DNA from: Acidobacteriota bacterium | GTDB lineage: Bacteria; Acidobacteriota; Vicinamibacteria; Vicinamibacterales; UBA2999 | DNA: 37,305 nt | Reading direction: 5' to 3' | Assembly: GCA_963169195.1 (NCBI GenBank) | Contig: CAUJDN010000031.1 | Location: 1 to 37,305 of the forward strand | Shown here: positions 8,965-17,574 of the stretch, piece after piece | Numbering within the stretch: position 1 is the first letter of the stretch | Layout of the letters: the number at the start of each line of letters is the position of its first letter | Notes under the pieces: model-generated | The model's input: the letters and a program-made list of their open reading frames with translations, nothing else | Databases searched by the model: none | What the model was told of the DNA's origin: nothing | Translations under genes and position numbers: made by a program

Positions 8965-9002
8965 AGCGGGGGCGGCCGCCGGGTGCGGCTGTCCCCGCTT
9001 TT
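8965..9002 (+). terminator. Rho-independent terminator after the lipoprotein gene
   Basis: A 15-bp stem with two G-U pairs is formed by 8965-8979 and 8985-8999, with a five-base loop, followed directly by T residues (8999-9002). It lies 40 bases after the lipoprotein stop and 19 bases before the next start. Confidence 0.82.
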
Positions 9003-9020
9003 CGTGTACCCTCGCAGGTT

Positions 9021-9740
9021 GTGGCTGAGCCGTCCACCTTCTACAAGAGCTTCTCCGAGAAGAAGCTCACCTCCTATGGCAGCGGGCGCCGCGGCAAGAT
9101 CGAGCGGCACCGCCTGGCGCTGCTCCACCGCTACGCGAAGGCGCCGGGCGACATGTTCGAGATCGGGCCCGGGCACGGATCGCTGGCCGAGCAGGCCGTC
9201 GAAGCCGGCTGGAACTACACGGCCGTGGAAGCCAGCCCCATCCTCATCGACGTCCTGCGCGGCAAGGGCCTGAAGGTCATCGAGGCGTGGACCCCGCCGA
9301 TGCCCATGGCCGACGCGTCCGCCGACGTGGTGTACGCCGACCAGGTGCTCGAGCACATGAGCGGCATCGACGCCGCACGCCAGTTCACGGCCGAGGCGCT
9401 CCGCTCGCTCCGGCCCGGAGGCGTCTTCTTCGTCGTCGTGCCCGACTACCTGAAAGAGCGCACGTTTTTCTGGGACGTGGACTACACGCACAACTTCGTG
9501 ACCACCGAGCGGCGCGTGAAGCAGTTGTTCAACGACAGCGGCTTCGACATCCTGCACGTGGAGCGCGGCATCGGCGTGGCGACCGGCCTGGCACGCGACG
9601 CGCTGGCCGCCGCGGCGCTGCTGGTCAACCTGCCGGGCGTGAATGCGCTGTCGCGCCACACGGGGACCGAGGACTTCGTTTTCAAGGTGCGCAAGAACCT
9701 GTTCGAGACGCTGACGTTCGTTGCGCGGAAGCCGGGGTAG
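9021..9740 (+). CDS. Class I SAM-dependent methyltransferase
   Basis: A 239-residue cytosolic methyltransferase. Motif I is FEIGPGHGS (about 46-54), the acidic residue ending strand 2 is in TAVEASP, and the post-I motif is DVVYADQVLEHM. SLRPGGVFFVVVPDY is the usual motif III region. This is the Methyltransf_11/UbiE-like fold. The small-molecule or glycan substrate cannot be told from sequence; the surrounding glycan genes favour sugar or lipid modification. The GTG at 9021 is the best start because it follows the terminator closely and homology begins near it; the ribosome site is weak. Its TAG stop opens hairpin array B. Confidence 0.8.
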   Translation: MAEPSTFYKSFSEKKLTSYGSGRRGKIERHRLALLHRYAKAPGDMFEIGPGHGSLAEQAVEAGWNYTAVEASPILIDVLRGKGLKVIEAWTPPMPMADASADVVYADQVLEHMSGIDAARQFTAEALRSLRPGGVFFVVVPDYLKERTFFWDVDYTHNFVTTERRVKQLFNDSGFDILHVERGIGVATGLARDALAAAALLVNLPGVNALSRHTGTEDFVFKVRKNLFETLTFVARKPG

Positions 9741-10030
9741 GCCGTCCACCATGGCGTACGAGTGGACGGTGGGCGGCGCTGCGCGCCGTACAGGCCGCGC
9801 TACGCGCGGTGGGCCTGCGGTGAGCGGCGCTGCGCGCCGTGGGTGCGCCTCCGGCGCGTGGGCCCGAGTGGGCGGCCCTGCGGGCCGTACGGGCGGCGCT
9901 GCGCGCCGTGGGCGCGCCTCCGGCGCGTGGGCCGGCCTCCGGCCGGTGGGGCCCACCGAGCGCGATGCGCGAGGCCTACCGCGCGCAGCGAGGCCCACCG
10001 CGCGCCCCGCGCGCGGCCCTGTCTCTCCCA
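9738..10030. repeat. G+C hairpin array B (about 300 bases without a gene)
   Basis: This stretch contains no credible gene. It is a run of about ten short perfect hairpins with three-base loops (GGCGC-TGC-GCGCC, GCGCC-TCC-GGCGC, GGCCC-TGC-GGGCC, CCGCGC-TAC-GCGCGG), spaced roughly every 20 bases by GTGGGC or GTACGG. At 9945-9957 the palindrome GGTGGGGCCCACC marks a polarity switch, after which spacers read GCCCACC or GCCTACC. The core CCCACCGAG is at 9952-9960. The left end is the TAG stop of the methyltransferase. Unlike the other arrays, it lies between co-directional genes. Confidence 0.75.
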
Positions 10031-10040
10031 CGGACCCGCA

Positions 10041-11006
10041 GTGACGCGCGCTCTTCGCTCCACGTGGGTCCGCCTGATCTTCTCCGCCGCCATCCTGTGG
10101 TGGCTCTCCACCCGCATCGACATGGCCGAGGCGTGGCGGGCCATCGTCTCGATCAAGCGGGGCCACCTCGCGCTCGTGCTGCTGCTCGTGGCGCTCGACC
10201 GCGTCATCATGATCTACCGCTGGGTGCTGCTGCTCCGCGCCAGCGGCGTCCCCATCACCACCGCGAAGGCCGCGGACATCTTCCTCGTCAGCTCGTTCGT
10301 CGGCAGCTTCCTGCCCGCCGGCGTGGGCGCGGACGCGGCCCGCGCCTATAGCCTGCGGAGCCACACCCGCCTTGGCCACAGCTCCGACGCACCGGACCCG
10401 GGCGGCGGCGAGGCGCTGGCCTCGGTCGTCGTGGACCGCCTGCTCGGCACGCTGTCGCTCGGCCTGATGGGCATCGTCGGGCTGCTGGCGTGGACGTCGG
10501 CCGCCTCGAGCGACTGGCGCGTGCTGGCCATCATCGGCATCCTGATCGCGGTCAGCGTGGGAGCCTTCTGGGCGGACCACGCCGTGAAGGCCGTGCTGGC
10601 CGACCGCGCGCACGCCAGCCGGCTGGGGCGGGCGCTGCTCCGCCTCACCGACGCGGTGAGCCGCTACCGCGGCCGCGGCGGCACGCTCGCGCAGGTGTTC
10701 TCCTGGTCCGTCGCCATCCAGGTCATCCGCATCGTCGAGGCCTACGTGCTGGGCCTCGGGCTCGGTCTGACGGTGCCGTTCAGCTACTACCTGCTCTTCA
10801 TGCCGCTCGGGCTGCTGATGCTCCTCCTGCCCATCTCGGTGAGCGGCTTCGGACTGCCGCAGGGGGTCTTCGTGTGGATGCTCCGGCCGGTTGGCGTGCC
10901 CGACGCGGCGTCCTTCGCGCTCTCGACGCTCATCGTGGTGACGGGGCTGGCCGGCAACATCCCGGGCCTGCTGCTGTGGTTGCGACGGGACCGAGAAATC
11001 CTGTAA
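10041..11006 (+). CDS. UPF0104 / LPG-synthase-TM family membrane protein
   Basis: A 321-residue integral membrane protein with about eight hydrophobic helices. It matches the lysylphosphatidylglycerol synthase transmembrane (flippase-like, AglD/UPF0104) family by its N-terminal helix, the YRWVLLLRASG loop, the conserved SFLPAGVGADAARAY segment, VVVDRLLGTLSLG, and ISVSGFGLPQGVFVWML near the C-terminus. Members lacking the synthetase domain, as here, are proposed to move lipids or lipid-linked sugars across the inner membrane; activity is not proven. Start GTG at 10041 lies just after hairpin array B. It is 14 bases upstream of the radical SAM gene. The only TAA stop in the window ends this gene. 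Confidence 0.82.
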   Translation: MTRALRSTWVRLIFSAAILWWLSTRIDMAEAWRAIVSIKRGHLALVLLLVALDRVIMIYRWVLLLRASGVPITTAKAADIFLVSSFVGSFLPAGVGADAARAYSLRSHTRLGHSSDAPDPGGGEALASVVVDRLLGTLSLGLMGIVGLLAWTSAASSDWRVLAIIGILIAVSVGAFWADHAVKAVLADRAHASRLGRALLRLTDAVSRYRGRGGTLAQVFSWSVAIQVIRIVEAYVLGLGLGLTVPFSYYLLFMPLGLLMLLLPISVSGFGLPQGVFVWMLRPVGVPDAASFALSTLIVVTGLAGNIPGLLLWLRRDREIL

Positions 11007-11016
11007 AATCTATAAC
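11002..11016 (+). promoter_or_regulatory. Candidate -10 region for the radical SAM gene
   Basis: TGTAAAAT (TG-extended TAAAAT, hexamer 11004-11009) and TATAAC (11011-11016) lie within 20 bases of the ATG at 11021 and overlap the preceding TAA stop. No -35 or Shine-Dalgarno is clear. An own promoter giving a leaderless or near-leaderless mRNA is possible. Confidence 0.4.
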
Positions 11017-11020
11017 TTAC

Positions 11021-12205
11021 ATGGCACAGGTCTACGCAGCTAAGTATCTCGCGAAGGCGGCCCTCAGCGCCCCCCGCGACCTGGTGCGAGCCGCCGTCGC
11101 GAAGTACACGCCGCTCCACCCCACCGTCTTCATCTTCCACTGCACCTTCGTCTGTGACGCCCGCTGCGAGATGTGCAGCAACTGGACGCGCGGCAACCGC
11201 AAGGAAGACATGACGCTCGAGCAGATCGAGCGGGCCTTCGGTTCCACTCTGTGGAAGGACATCGAGAACGCCTCCATCTCCGGCGGCGAACCCACCACGC
11301 GCAACGACCTGGTGGACATCGCGCGGCTGATGATCGACAAGTTCCCGAAGCTCCGGAAGCTCACGCTGAACACCACCGGGATCACGCACCACCGCGCCAT
11401 CCCGATGCTCACGAAGATCGTGGAGCTCTGCAACGACCGCGGGGTCATCTTCTCGACGCGCGTCTCCATCGACGGCGTCAACGAGATGCACGGCCGCGTG
11501 CGGAACGTGAAGAACGCCTTCGAAAAGGCCGGCAAGACCATCGCGGCCATGAAGGAGCTGCAGAAGACCCGCCGCTTCAACTTCGGGATCTCCTCCACCA
11601 TCTTCGAGACGAACCTCGACGATGCGGAGAACATCCTGGCATGGGCGAGGAAGGAGAAGCTGGACATCGTCTTCAACATGGTCCGCTTCACCGACGCGAT
11701 GCTCGGCAACAGCGAGCTCGAGGGCAAGCTCCGGCCGATGGGCGTGCAGGAGCAGCGCATGCGGAAGTTCTTCCTGGACCGCGTGCGGCAGGACCCGCTG
11801 CTCGACGGCCAGAACTACATCTACATGCACTACGCGGACATGATCGCCAACGGCTACCACCGTACGGCGCCGTGCCCGTTCCAGACCCAGGGCATCATGC
11901 TCAACCCGAACGGCGACCTGTTCTTCTGCGAGAACAGCGACATCGTCGGGAACGTGACGCAGGAGGATCCGGAGGCCATCTACTTCCGCGAGACCTCGCA
12001 GGAGCACCGCCGCCACATCCGGGACGAGAAGTGCCCCACGTGCCTCAGCCCGTGCCAGATGAACGTAGCCGCCATCAAGCAGGTGGTGCCCTACGCGCGC
12101 TTCCTGGTACGGGCCTCCATGGAGAAGCGGCGCTCCGGCGGTGAGTTGCCCGCGCCGCAGCCGCCCGCGCCGCCGCCTGCCGAGCAGCCGCCTGCGGCCA
12201 TGTAG
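11021..12205 (+). CDS. Radical SAM enzyme with C-terminal cysteine cluster
   Basis: A 394-residue radical SAM protein. The 4Fe-4S site is CDARCEMC (Cys45, 49, 52, CxxxCxxC), followed by ISGGEPTTR, the SAM-binding GGE motif, and the SIDG strand. The C-terminal part has further cysteines in CPFQTQG, FFCENSD and CPTCLSPC, consistent with a SPASM/twitch-like auxiliary cluster domain, as in enzymes acting on peptides or glycan-linked substrates. A Pro/Ala-rich tail of about 20 residues ends the protein. It follows a flippase-like gene and sits among methyltransferase genes. No precursor peptide is visible nearby, so the substrate is unknown. Confidence 0.87.
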   Translation: MAQVYAAKYLAKAALSAPRDLVRAAVAKYTPLHPTVFIFHCTFVCDARCEMCSNWTRGNRKEDMTLEQIERAFGSTLWKDIENASISGGEPTTRNDLVDIARLMIDKFPKLRKLTLNTTGITHHRAIPMLTKIVELCNDRGVIFSTRVSIDGVNEMHGRVRNVKNAFEKAGKTIAAMKELQKTRRFNFGISSTIFETNLDDAENILAWARKEKLDIVFNMVRFTDAMLGNSELEGKLRPMGVQEQRMRKFFLDRVRQDPLLDGQNYIYMHYADMIANGYHRTAPCPFQTQGIMLNPNGDLFFCENSDIVGNVTQEDPEAIYFRETSQEHRRHIRDEKCPTCLSPCQMNVAAIKQVVPYARFLVRASMEKRRSGGELPAPQPPAPPPAEQPPAAM

Positions 12206-12262
12206 TCTGGGGCCTGGGGCGGGACGTCCTCGTCGTTCCTCTCTCCAGAAGTCAGGCTACCG

Positions 12263-13183
12263 TCACGGTCGCCAGTCGGGTACGCGGTCGTTGCCAGGCC
12301 CGCTGGTGAGCCGGGTGATGGCACCCGGGCGCGCGGCCTCGGTGATGGCCAGGTCCCAGTCCTCGCCGTCGTGGTGCTCCGGGCTCACCGAGAACGCCAG
12401 GTAGCGCCCGTCCGGCGAGTATGCCGGGTAGTAGGACCAGAGCTGCCGGTCGGCGACGAGCGTGCGGCGGTTGGACTCGGTGACGGCCTCGAGCCGGGAC
12501 GGCTCCGAGTCCAGGTGCACGAAGGCGAGTTCGTTCGTATCTGGTGAGAACGCCGGCCGGCACGCGCCGCCGCTGGCGCCGACGGTTCGCGTCTCGCCGG
12601 TTTCGAGATTCAGGAGTTGGACCTTGAAGCCGATCAGCAACTGACTGGAGTACGCCAGGTAGCGCCCATCCGGCGAGGTGGCCGGCATGATGGCGCGCGA
12701 CAGGCCAGACGTCACCCGGTCCACTCTCCTGTCTCCCAGCCACACGCGAAAGATCTCCCCGCGGCCATTCCGCTCGCTGGTGAAGAAGAGGCTCTGCCCG
12801 TCGGCGGCCCACGCCGGGTCCTGATCGGGGGCGGCATGGTCCGTCAGGCGCACCATGTTCGAGCCGTCCGCGTGCATGACGTAGATGTCGACGTTACCGC
12901 CGCCCGCGCGCGTGGAGCTGAAGGCGATGCGCGCGCCGTCCGGCGACCAGCTGGGCTCCTCGTCCATCCACGCGCCCGGGCTTCCCACGCGGCGGATGGC
13001 GCGTGTCGCGACGTCGATGACGAAGATGCGCGGCGGCCCCTCGCGGTCCGACTGGAAGACGATCTCGCCGGCGGGGCGCGGCTGCGCCGCGCGAGCCGCT
13101 ACTTCCGGCAGAACGCCATGAGGTGCCAGCCCAACGGCCGCACCCAGGACCGCGGCAGCGCGTTGAAGGTTCCGACGAAACAC
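12263..13183 (-). CDS. TolB-like WD40-type beta-propeller protein
   Basis: A 306-residue exported protein built from PD40/TolB repeats: PSWSPDGARIAFSS, PAWAADGQSLFFTS, PATSPDGRYLAYSS, PAFSPDTNELAFV, PAYSPDGRYLAFSV. These form a six-bladed propeller, probably periplasmic, for protein or ligand binding. The start is the GTG at 13183: it gives an Arg-rich n-region, an Ala/Val/Leu core and a cleavage site near ARAAQ, and no later start keeps the first blade. It overlaps the end of the upstream methyltransferase gene by 85 bases, which is unusually long. It converges on the radical SAM gene, 57 bases away. Confidence 0.72.
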   Translation of the reverse strand: MFRRNLQRAAAVLGAAVGLAPHGVLPEVAARAAQPRPAGEIVFQSDREGPPRIFVIDVATRAIRRVGSPGAWMDEEPSWSPDGARIAFSSTRAGGGNVDIYVMHADGSNMVRLTDHAAPDQDPAWAADGQSLFFTSERNGRGEIFRVWLGDRRVDRVTSGLSRAIMPATSPDGRYLAYSSQLLIGFKVQLLNLETGETRTVGASGGACRPAFSPDTNELAFVHLDSEPSRLEAVTESNRRTLVADRQLWSYYPAYSPDGRYLAFSVSPEHHDGEDWDLAITEAARPGAITRLTSGPGNDRVPDWRP

Positions 13184-13857
13184 GTGTTGAACACCCACCC
13201 CTTCCAGCCGCCGTGCAGGCGCGACTTCACCGGGAACCGCTCCGGGACGATGCGCGAGTCGGCAAAGGGCGCGAGCAGCGCGCGGAACTCGCCGATGGAG
13301 AACTTGCGCAGGCACGGCGCGTCCTCGTGCTCGAGCGCCACCTTCATGACCTTCGACAGGGCGTTCAACCACGAGAGGCGGTTGTAGACCATGAAGATGG
13401 CCGTGCCGCCCGGCTTGAGCACGCGATGGCACTCACGCACCAGCTTCGCCGGATCGGCCGTGTACTGTATGACGCCGTGGCCGTACACGTGGTCGAAACT
13501 GGCGTCTGGATACGGCAGCGCTTCCCCGTTGGCCACGCGCAGCTCGACCGGCGCCAGGCCGTGGAGATCGAAGTTCCTGGCCGCCAGGTCGATGGCCGTC
13601 TTCGAGAGATCCACACCGGTGACGAGGGCGCCGCCCCTGGCGAAGCGCACGAGATCCGTGCCGATGCCACAGCCGACCTCGAGGAGCGTCTCCCCCTTGA
13701 AGCCGCCGAAATCCACGAGCTGGGGCAGGTAGCGGAGCTTGTCGAAGCGGTACTCGTCGAGGTCGTCGAAGAACCCGAGGGTGCCGACGGGCTCGTCGGT
13801 CATCTCGAGGTCGTGGATGCGCTCGTTCCAGTACCGCTGAATCTCGTCGATCATCAC
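13099..13857 (-). CDS. Class I SAM-dependent methyltransferase
   Basis: A 252-residue methyltransferase with motif I LLEVGCGIGTDLVRFA (about 58-73), GVDLS at the end of strand 2, and HVYGHGVIQYTADP as motif II. The C-terminal part (NALPRSWVRPLGWHLMAF) is typical of a methyltransferase subgroup found beside glycosyltransferases. The first 50 residues form the helical cap. The substrate is unknown. The start is ATG at 13857; a second ATG follows directly. It is divergent from glpD (108-base gap) and its 3' end contains the start of the propeller gene. Confidence 0.83.
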   Translation of the reverse strand: MMIDEIQRYWNERIHDLEMTDEPVGTLGFFDDLDEYRFDKLRYLPQLVDFGGFKGETLLEVGCGIGTDLVRFARGGALVTGVDLSKTAIDLAARNFDLHGLAPVELRVANGEALPYPDASFDHVYGHGVIQYTADPAKLVRECHRVLKPGGTAIFMVYNRLSWLNALSKVMKVALEHEDAPCLRKFSIGEFRALLAPFADSRIVPERFPVKSRLHGGWKGWVFNTCFVGTFNALPRSWVRPLGWHLMAFCRK

Positions 13858-13950
13858 TCCTCGTGCGGGATGGCGCCGGTTGAGGGATCCGCCGATGGCG
13901 CCGGGGATGCCCCACGGGCCCGCAGGGGCCGGGCCGGCAAACCGTTATCG

Positions 13951-13956
13951 TACAAT
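13951..13956 (+). promoter_or_regulatory. Candidate -10 element for glpD
   Basis: TACAAT ends nine bases before the ATG at 13966. No good -35 lies 16-18 bases upstream. The predicted transcription start falls about three bases before the start codon, so the mRNA would be nearly leaderless; no Shine-Dalgarno is visible. Confidence 0.45.
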
Positions 13957-13965
13957 GAACGTTCG

Positions 13966-15603
13966 ATGGTGCGCGACCTCCGCGCTCTGGCGGACACCCG
14001 GTTCGACGTGCTCGTGATCGGCGCGGGCGTCTACGGCGCCGCCACCGCCTGGGACGCGGCCGCGCGCGGGTTGTCGGTGGCCCTGGTGGACCGCGGCGAC
14101 GTCGGCGGCGGCACGTCGTTCCACAACCTCAAGACGCTGCACGGCGGGCTGCGCTCGCTGCAGGCCCTGGACGTCCGGCAGATGCGCCGCTTCATCCGCG
14201 AGCGCCGCGCGCTGGCCCGCATCGTGCCGCACCTGGTGCGGCCGCTGCCGTTCGTCGTGCCCACCACCCGGGATCCCAGGCGCAGCGCGCTCGTCATGCG
14301 CGTGGCCCTCGCCATCAACGACGTCGTCGCGCGCGACCGGAACGACGGCGTTTCGGACCCCGCCCTGCAGCTGCCCGAGGGCCGCGTGGTCTCGAGGCAG
14401 GACGCCCTGCGGCTCAACCCGCTGGTGGCGCCGGACGGTGTCACGGGCGGCGCCGTCTGGTACGACTACCAGATGACGAACGCGGATCGCGTCACGCTGT
14501 CCTTCGTCCTCTCCGCGGCCGGGGCCGGCGCGGCCGTGGCCAATCACGTCTCCGCCGAGACGTTCCTCGTGGAGGACGGCCGCGTGACCGGCGCCCGTCT
14601 GCGGGATGGGCGGACCGACGCGTCTCTGGACGTGCGGGCGCGCGTGGTGGTGAATGCCGCCGGCGCGTGGGCCCCGGAACTGGTGCGCACGCTGCCCGAC
14701 GGCGCGCGGACCGTGCCCGCGCTGCGCCTCTCGCGCGCGATGAACGTCGTGGTGGCGCACCCGGCCCGCTCGCACGCCTGCGGCGGCGTGGTCGACGGGC
14801 GCTTTCTCTTCATGGTCCCATGGCGAGACGTGTCCATCCTCGGCACCAGCCACGAGGCGCACGACGGCGGACCCGATGCGCTGGGCGTCACGAGCGCCGA
14901 CCTGGACGCGTTGCTCTCCGAGGGACGCCGCGCGTTCCCGGGCGCCAGCCTGGATCGCGCCGGCGTGCGGCTGGTGCACCGCGGGCTGCTGCCCATGGTG
15001 TCCGGGCAGGGCGCCCACGTGAAGCTCCTCCGCGAAAGCGCCGTCGTGGACCACGCCACCCACGGCGTGCCGGGGCTGATCTCCATCCACGGCGTGCGCT
15101 ACACCACGGCACGGCACACCGCCGACGAAGCGGTGAACACCGTGTTCCGCGCGCTGGGACACGGCAGCCCGCCGCCCTGCCGCACCGATCACGCACCGCT
15201 CTGGGGCGGCGGCATCAGCGACGTCGGCGCCTTCGTGAGAAACGCCGTGGACGTCGGCGAGTCGCCGGTCTCCCCGGACACGCTGGCGCGCCTGGCCGCG
15301 ACCTACGGGACCGAGTACCACCGCGTGCTCAACATTGCCCGCGAGGCCCCCGCGCTCGGGGCCCCGATCGGCGAGGCCACGGACGTCACCGGCGCGGAGA
15401 TCGTCTACGCCGCCCGACACGAGATGGCCCTCACGCTCGCCGACGCCCTCATCCGCCGCACCGAGGCAGGCTCGGCCGGCCATCCCGGCACCGATGCCGT
15501 GCAGCGCGCCGCGGGACTGATGGCCTGGGTCCACGGCTGGGAGGCGCGTCAGTTGGAGGAGGAAGTGGCCGCGGTGGAGGGGTTCTACAGGCTGCCAGAG
15601 TAG
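13966..15603 (+). CDS. glpD: Glycerol-3-phosphate dehydrogenase, FAD-dependent
   Basis: A 545-residue flavoprotein of the GlpD/GlpA family, oxidising sn-glycerol 3-phosphate to dihydroxyacetone phosphate and passing electrons to the quinone pool at the inner membrane. The FAD dinucleotide motif is VIGAGVYGAATAWDAA (about 18-33). The family motif follows as GGGTSFHNLKTLHGGLRSL, slightly divergent from the E. coli form. VVNAAGAWA and the C-terminal helical domain (YAARHEMALTLADALIRRT) are also present. The last motif is the DAO_C domain that typifies GlpD. It stands alone between a divergent methyltransferase and convergent asnB. The TAG stop is the first base triplet of hairpin array C. Confidence 0.9.
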   Translation: MVRDLRALADTRFDVLVIGAGVYGAATAWDAAARGLSVALVDRGDVGGGTSFHNLKTLHGGLRSLQALDVRQMRRFIRERRALARIVPHLVRPLPFVVPTTRDPRRSALVMRVALAINDVVARDRNDGVSDPALQLPEGRVVSRQDALRLNPLVAPDGVTGGAVWYDYQMTNADRVTLSFVLSAAGAGAAVANHVSAETFLVEDGRVTGARLRDGRTDASLDVRARVVVNAAGAWAPELVRTLPDGARTVPALRLSRAMNVVVAHPARSHACGGVVDGRFLFMVPWRDVSILGTSHEAHDGGPDALGVTSADLDALLSEGRRAFPGASLDRAGVRLVHRGLLPMVSGQGAHVKLLRESAVVDHATHGVPGLISIHGVRYTTARHTADEAVNTVFRALGHGSPPPCRTDHAPLWGGGISDVGAFVRNAVDVGESPVSPDTLARLAATYGTEYHRVLNIAREAPALGAPIGEATDVTGAEIVYAARHEMALTLADALIRRTEAGSAGHPGTDAVQRAAGLMAWVHGWEARQLEEEVAAVEGFYRLPE

Positions 15604-15693
15604 GCGCGCCCTTCGGGCCGCGTGGGCGGCCACGCACGTGGCCGCAGGCGCTCTCGCGTGGGCCCCACCGAGCCGCGAAGCGCCGGGGCCCTA
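15601..15693. repeat. G+C hairpin array C between convergent genes
   Basis: The array starts at the TAG stop of glpD (TAGGCGCGCC) and ends at the CTA that is the stop of asnB. It contains stems such as GCGGCCACG / CGTGGCCGC, a GTGGGCCCCAC centre near 15658-15668, and the CCCACCGAG core at 15664-15672. No gene lies within. Confidence 0.72.
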
Positions 15694-17574
15694 CCGCAAG
15701 TGCTCCGCCGCCCAGCGCTCGAAGACCATCAGCGGGAACAGCGTGTGCGCGTGGTTCTCGCGGCCGGCGACGTGCCCGTCCATCAGGCGCGTGACCTCGA
15801 CCGGGTCGAACAGGCCGCGGGCGCCGATGCGGTCCGGGGCCAGCAGCGTGCGCATCAGCGGCTGCAGCTCGCGCCGCAGCCAGTTCTTCATCGGGATGCT
15901 GAAGCCTTCCTTCTTCCGCGTGAGGATCGCGTCCGGCAGGATGCCCGTCATCGCCTGCTTCAGCACCCACTTGCGCTCGCGGTTCCTGATCTTCAGGTGC
16001 GCCGGCATCGAGAAGGCCAGTTCCATGACGTCTGCGTCCAGGAAGGGCGCGCGCGTCTCGAGCGAGGTGGCCATCGCCATCCGGTCCACCTTCACCAGGA
16101 TGTCGTCCGCCAGGTAGAGGCTCAGGTCCGCGTACAGCTGCCGGTTCAGCACATCGTCCTGCGAGAAGCGGCCCAGGGCCTCGCGCACGGGCGCGTAGAC
16201 GTCGTGCGCGCGGAGACGATCCCGCAGCCCACCCGCGTAGAGCCGCGCCTTGGCCGCGGCGCCCAGGTAGACCATCCAGCGGTAGTGACCGAGGTCGCCC
16301 GGTGCCGTCGTGGCGCCCGCCGTGAAGCGCTTCACCTTGTTGACCAGGCCCTTCTTCTTCTCCGTGGGCGGAAGGGTGGCCGCCACCGCCGCCAGCGCGG
16401 GCATCAGGGCCTCGCCCAGGCCGCCCAGCCTCGCGGCCAGCGCCTGTGCCTCGTAGGCGTCGTAGCCGCCGAAGAGCTCGTCGCCGCCATCGCCCGACAG
16501 CGCGACGGTCACGTGCTCGCGCGCCATCGACGACACCATGTAGGTCGGGAACATCGAGACGTCGGCGAACGGCTCGTCCAGGTGGACGACGAGCCTGTCG
16601 AACAGCGACTCGAGGTCCGGCGTGACGGTGCGCTCCCGATGGTTCGTCCTGAACGCCGCGGCCACTTCCCTCGCGAAGGCCAGCTCGTTGTAGCTGCCGT
16701 CGTCGAAGCCCATGCTGAAGGTGTTGATGGGCAGTCGCGAGGCCTCGGCCATGAACGCCACCAGCGAGCTCGAATCGATGCCGCCGGAGAGGAACGCGCC
16801 GAGCGGCACGTCCGCCATCATCTGGCTGATCACCGCGTGCCGCAGGCGATCCCGCAGCGCCTCGATGGCATCCGCGTCCGTCCACTCCTTCAGCACGACA
16901 GAGGCCGCGTCCCAGTAGCGCTTCACCTCGACCTGGCCGTCGCGATAGGTGAGGTAGCTCGCCGGCGGCAGCTTCCGCACGCTCTTCAGGATGGTGCGGG
17001 GCGCGAGGATGTACTCGTAGGTGAGGAACTCGTCCAGCGCCTCCGGGTCCAGCTCGCGTGACACCTCGGGACGCACCAGCAGCGCCTTGACCTCGGAGGC
17101 GAGCCGCAGGCCCTGCGGCGTGTTCGTCCAGTAGAGCGGTTTCTCCCCCGCCCGATCCCGCGCGGCGAGGAGCGTCTGTGTGCGCCCGTCCCACAGCGCC
17201 AGCGCGAACATTCCGCGGAGCCGCACGAGGAAGTCCGGGCCCCACTGCTCGTAGGCGTGAACCAGCACCTCGATGTCGGAGTGGGACCGGAAGGCGTGGC
17301 CGAAACCTTCCAGCTCGCGGCGTAGTTCCGGGAAGTTGTAGATCTCACCGTTGGCGACGAGCTGGATGTTCCCGGCCTCGTTGGTGAACGGCTGCTGCCC
17401 GCCGGCAAGGTCCACGATGGCGAGCCGACGCATCGCCAACCCCACGCCAGGCAGGATCACGTGCCCTTCGTCATCCGGGCCACGGTGCACGAGCGTGCGC
17501 ACCATCCGCTGCAGTTCCGCCTCGGGGACGGGGCGGGTCAGGTCCGATTCGACGAGGCCGACGATGCCGCACAT
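15691..17574 (-). CDS. asnB: Asparagine synthase (glutamine-hydrolysing)
   Basis: A 627-residue AsnB-type enzyme. Cys2 (MCGIVG) is the glutaminase nucleophile; RLAIVDLAGGQQP and NGEIYN complete the N-terminal Ntn-hydrolase domain. The synthetase domain has the PP-loop ATP site SGGIDSS (263-269) and SGDGGDELFGGYDAY. It makes asparagine, or an amide on a related carboxylate, from glutamine and ATP. AsnB homologues of this length often occur in polysaccharide clusters and may amidate sugar acids, which the neighbouring acyltransferase and glycosyltransferase genes would suit. It starts next to a GGGGCTT tandem array and ends with TAG in hairpin array C. Confidence 0.9.
   Translation of the reverse strand: MCGIVGLVESDLTRPVPEAELQRMVRTLVHRGPDDEGHVILPGVGLAMRRLAIVDLAGGQQPFTNEAGNIQLVANGEIYNFPELRRELEGFGHAFRSHSDIEVLVHAYEQWGPDFLVRLRGMFALALWDGRTQTLLAARDRAGEKPLYWTNTPQGLRLASEVKALLVRPEVSRELDPEALDEFLTYEYILAPRTILKSVRKLPPASYLTYRDGQVEVKRYWDAASVVLKEWTDADAIEALRDRLRHAVISQMMADVPLGAFLSGGIDSSSLVAFMAEASRLPINTFSMGFDDGSYNELAFAREVAAAFRTNHRERTVTPDLESLFDRLVVHLDEPFADVSMFPTYMVSSMAREHVTVALSGDGGDELFGGYDAYEAQALAARLGGLGEALMPALAAVAATLPPTEKKKGLVNKVKRFTAGATTAPGDLGHYRWMVYLGAAAKARLYAGGLRDRLRAHDVYAPVREALGRFSQDDVLNRQLYADLSLYLADDILVKVDRMAMATSLETRAPFLDADVMELAFSMPAHLKIRNRERKWVLKQAMTGILPDAILTRKKEGFSIPMKNWLRRELQPLMRTLLAPDRIGARGLFDPVEVTRLMDGHVAGRENHAHTLFPLMVFERWAAEHLR

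Noticed and set aside
9741..10040. Small genes inside array B
   Set aside because: All frames encode Arg/Gly/Ala-rich repetitive peptides produced by the hairpin units.
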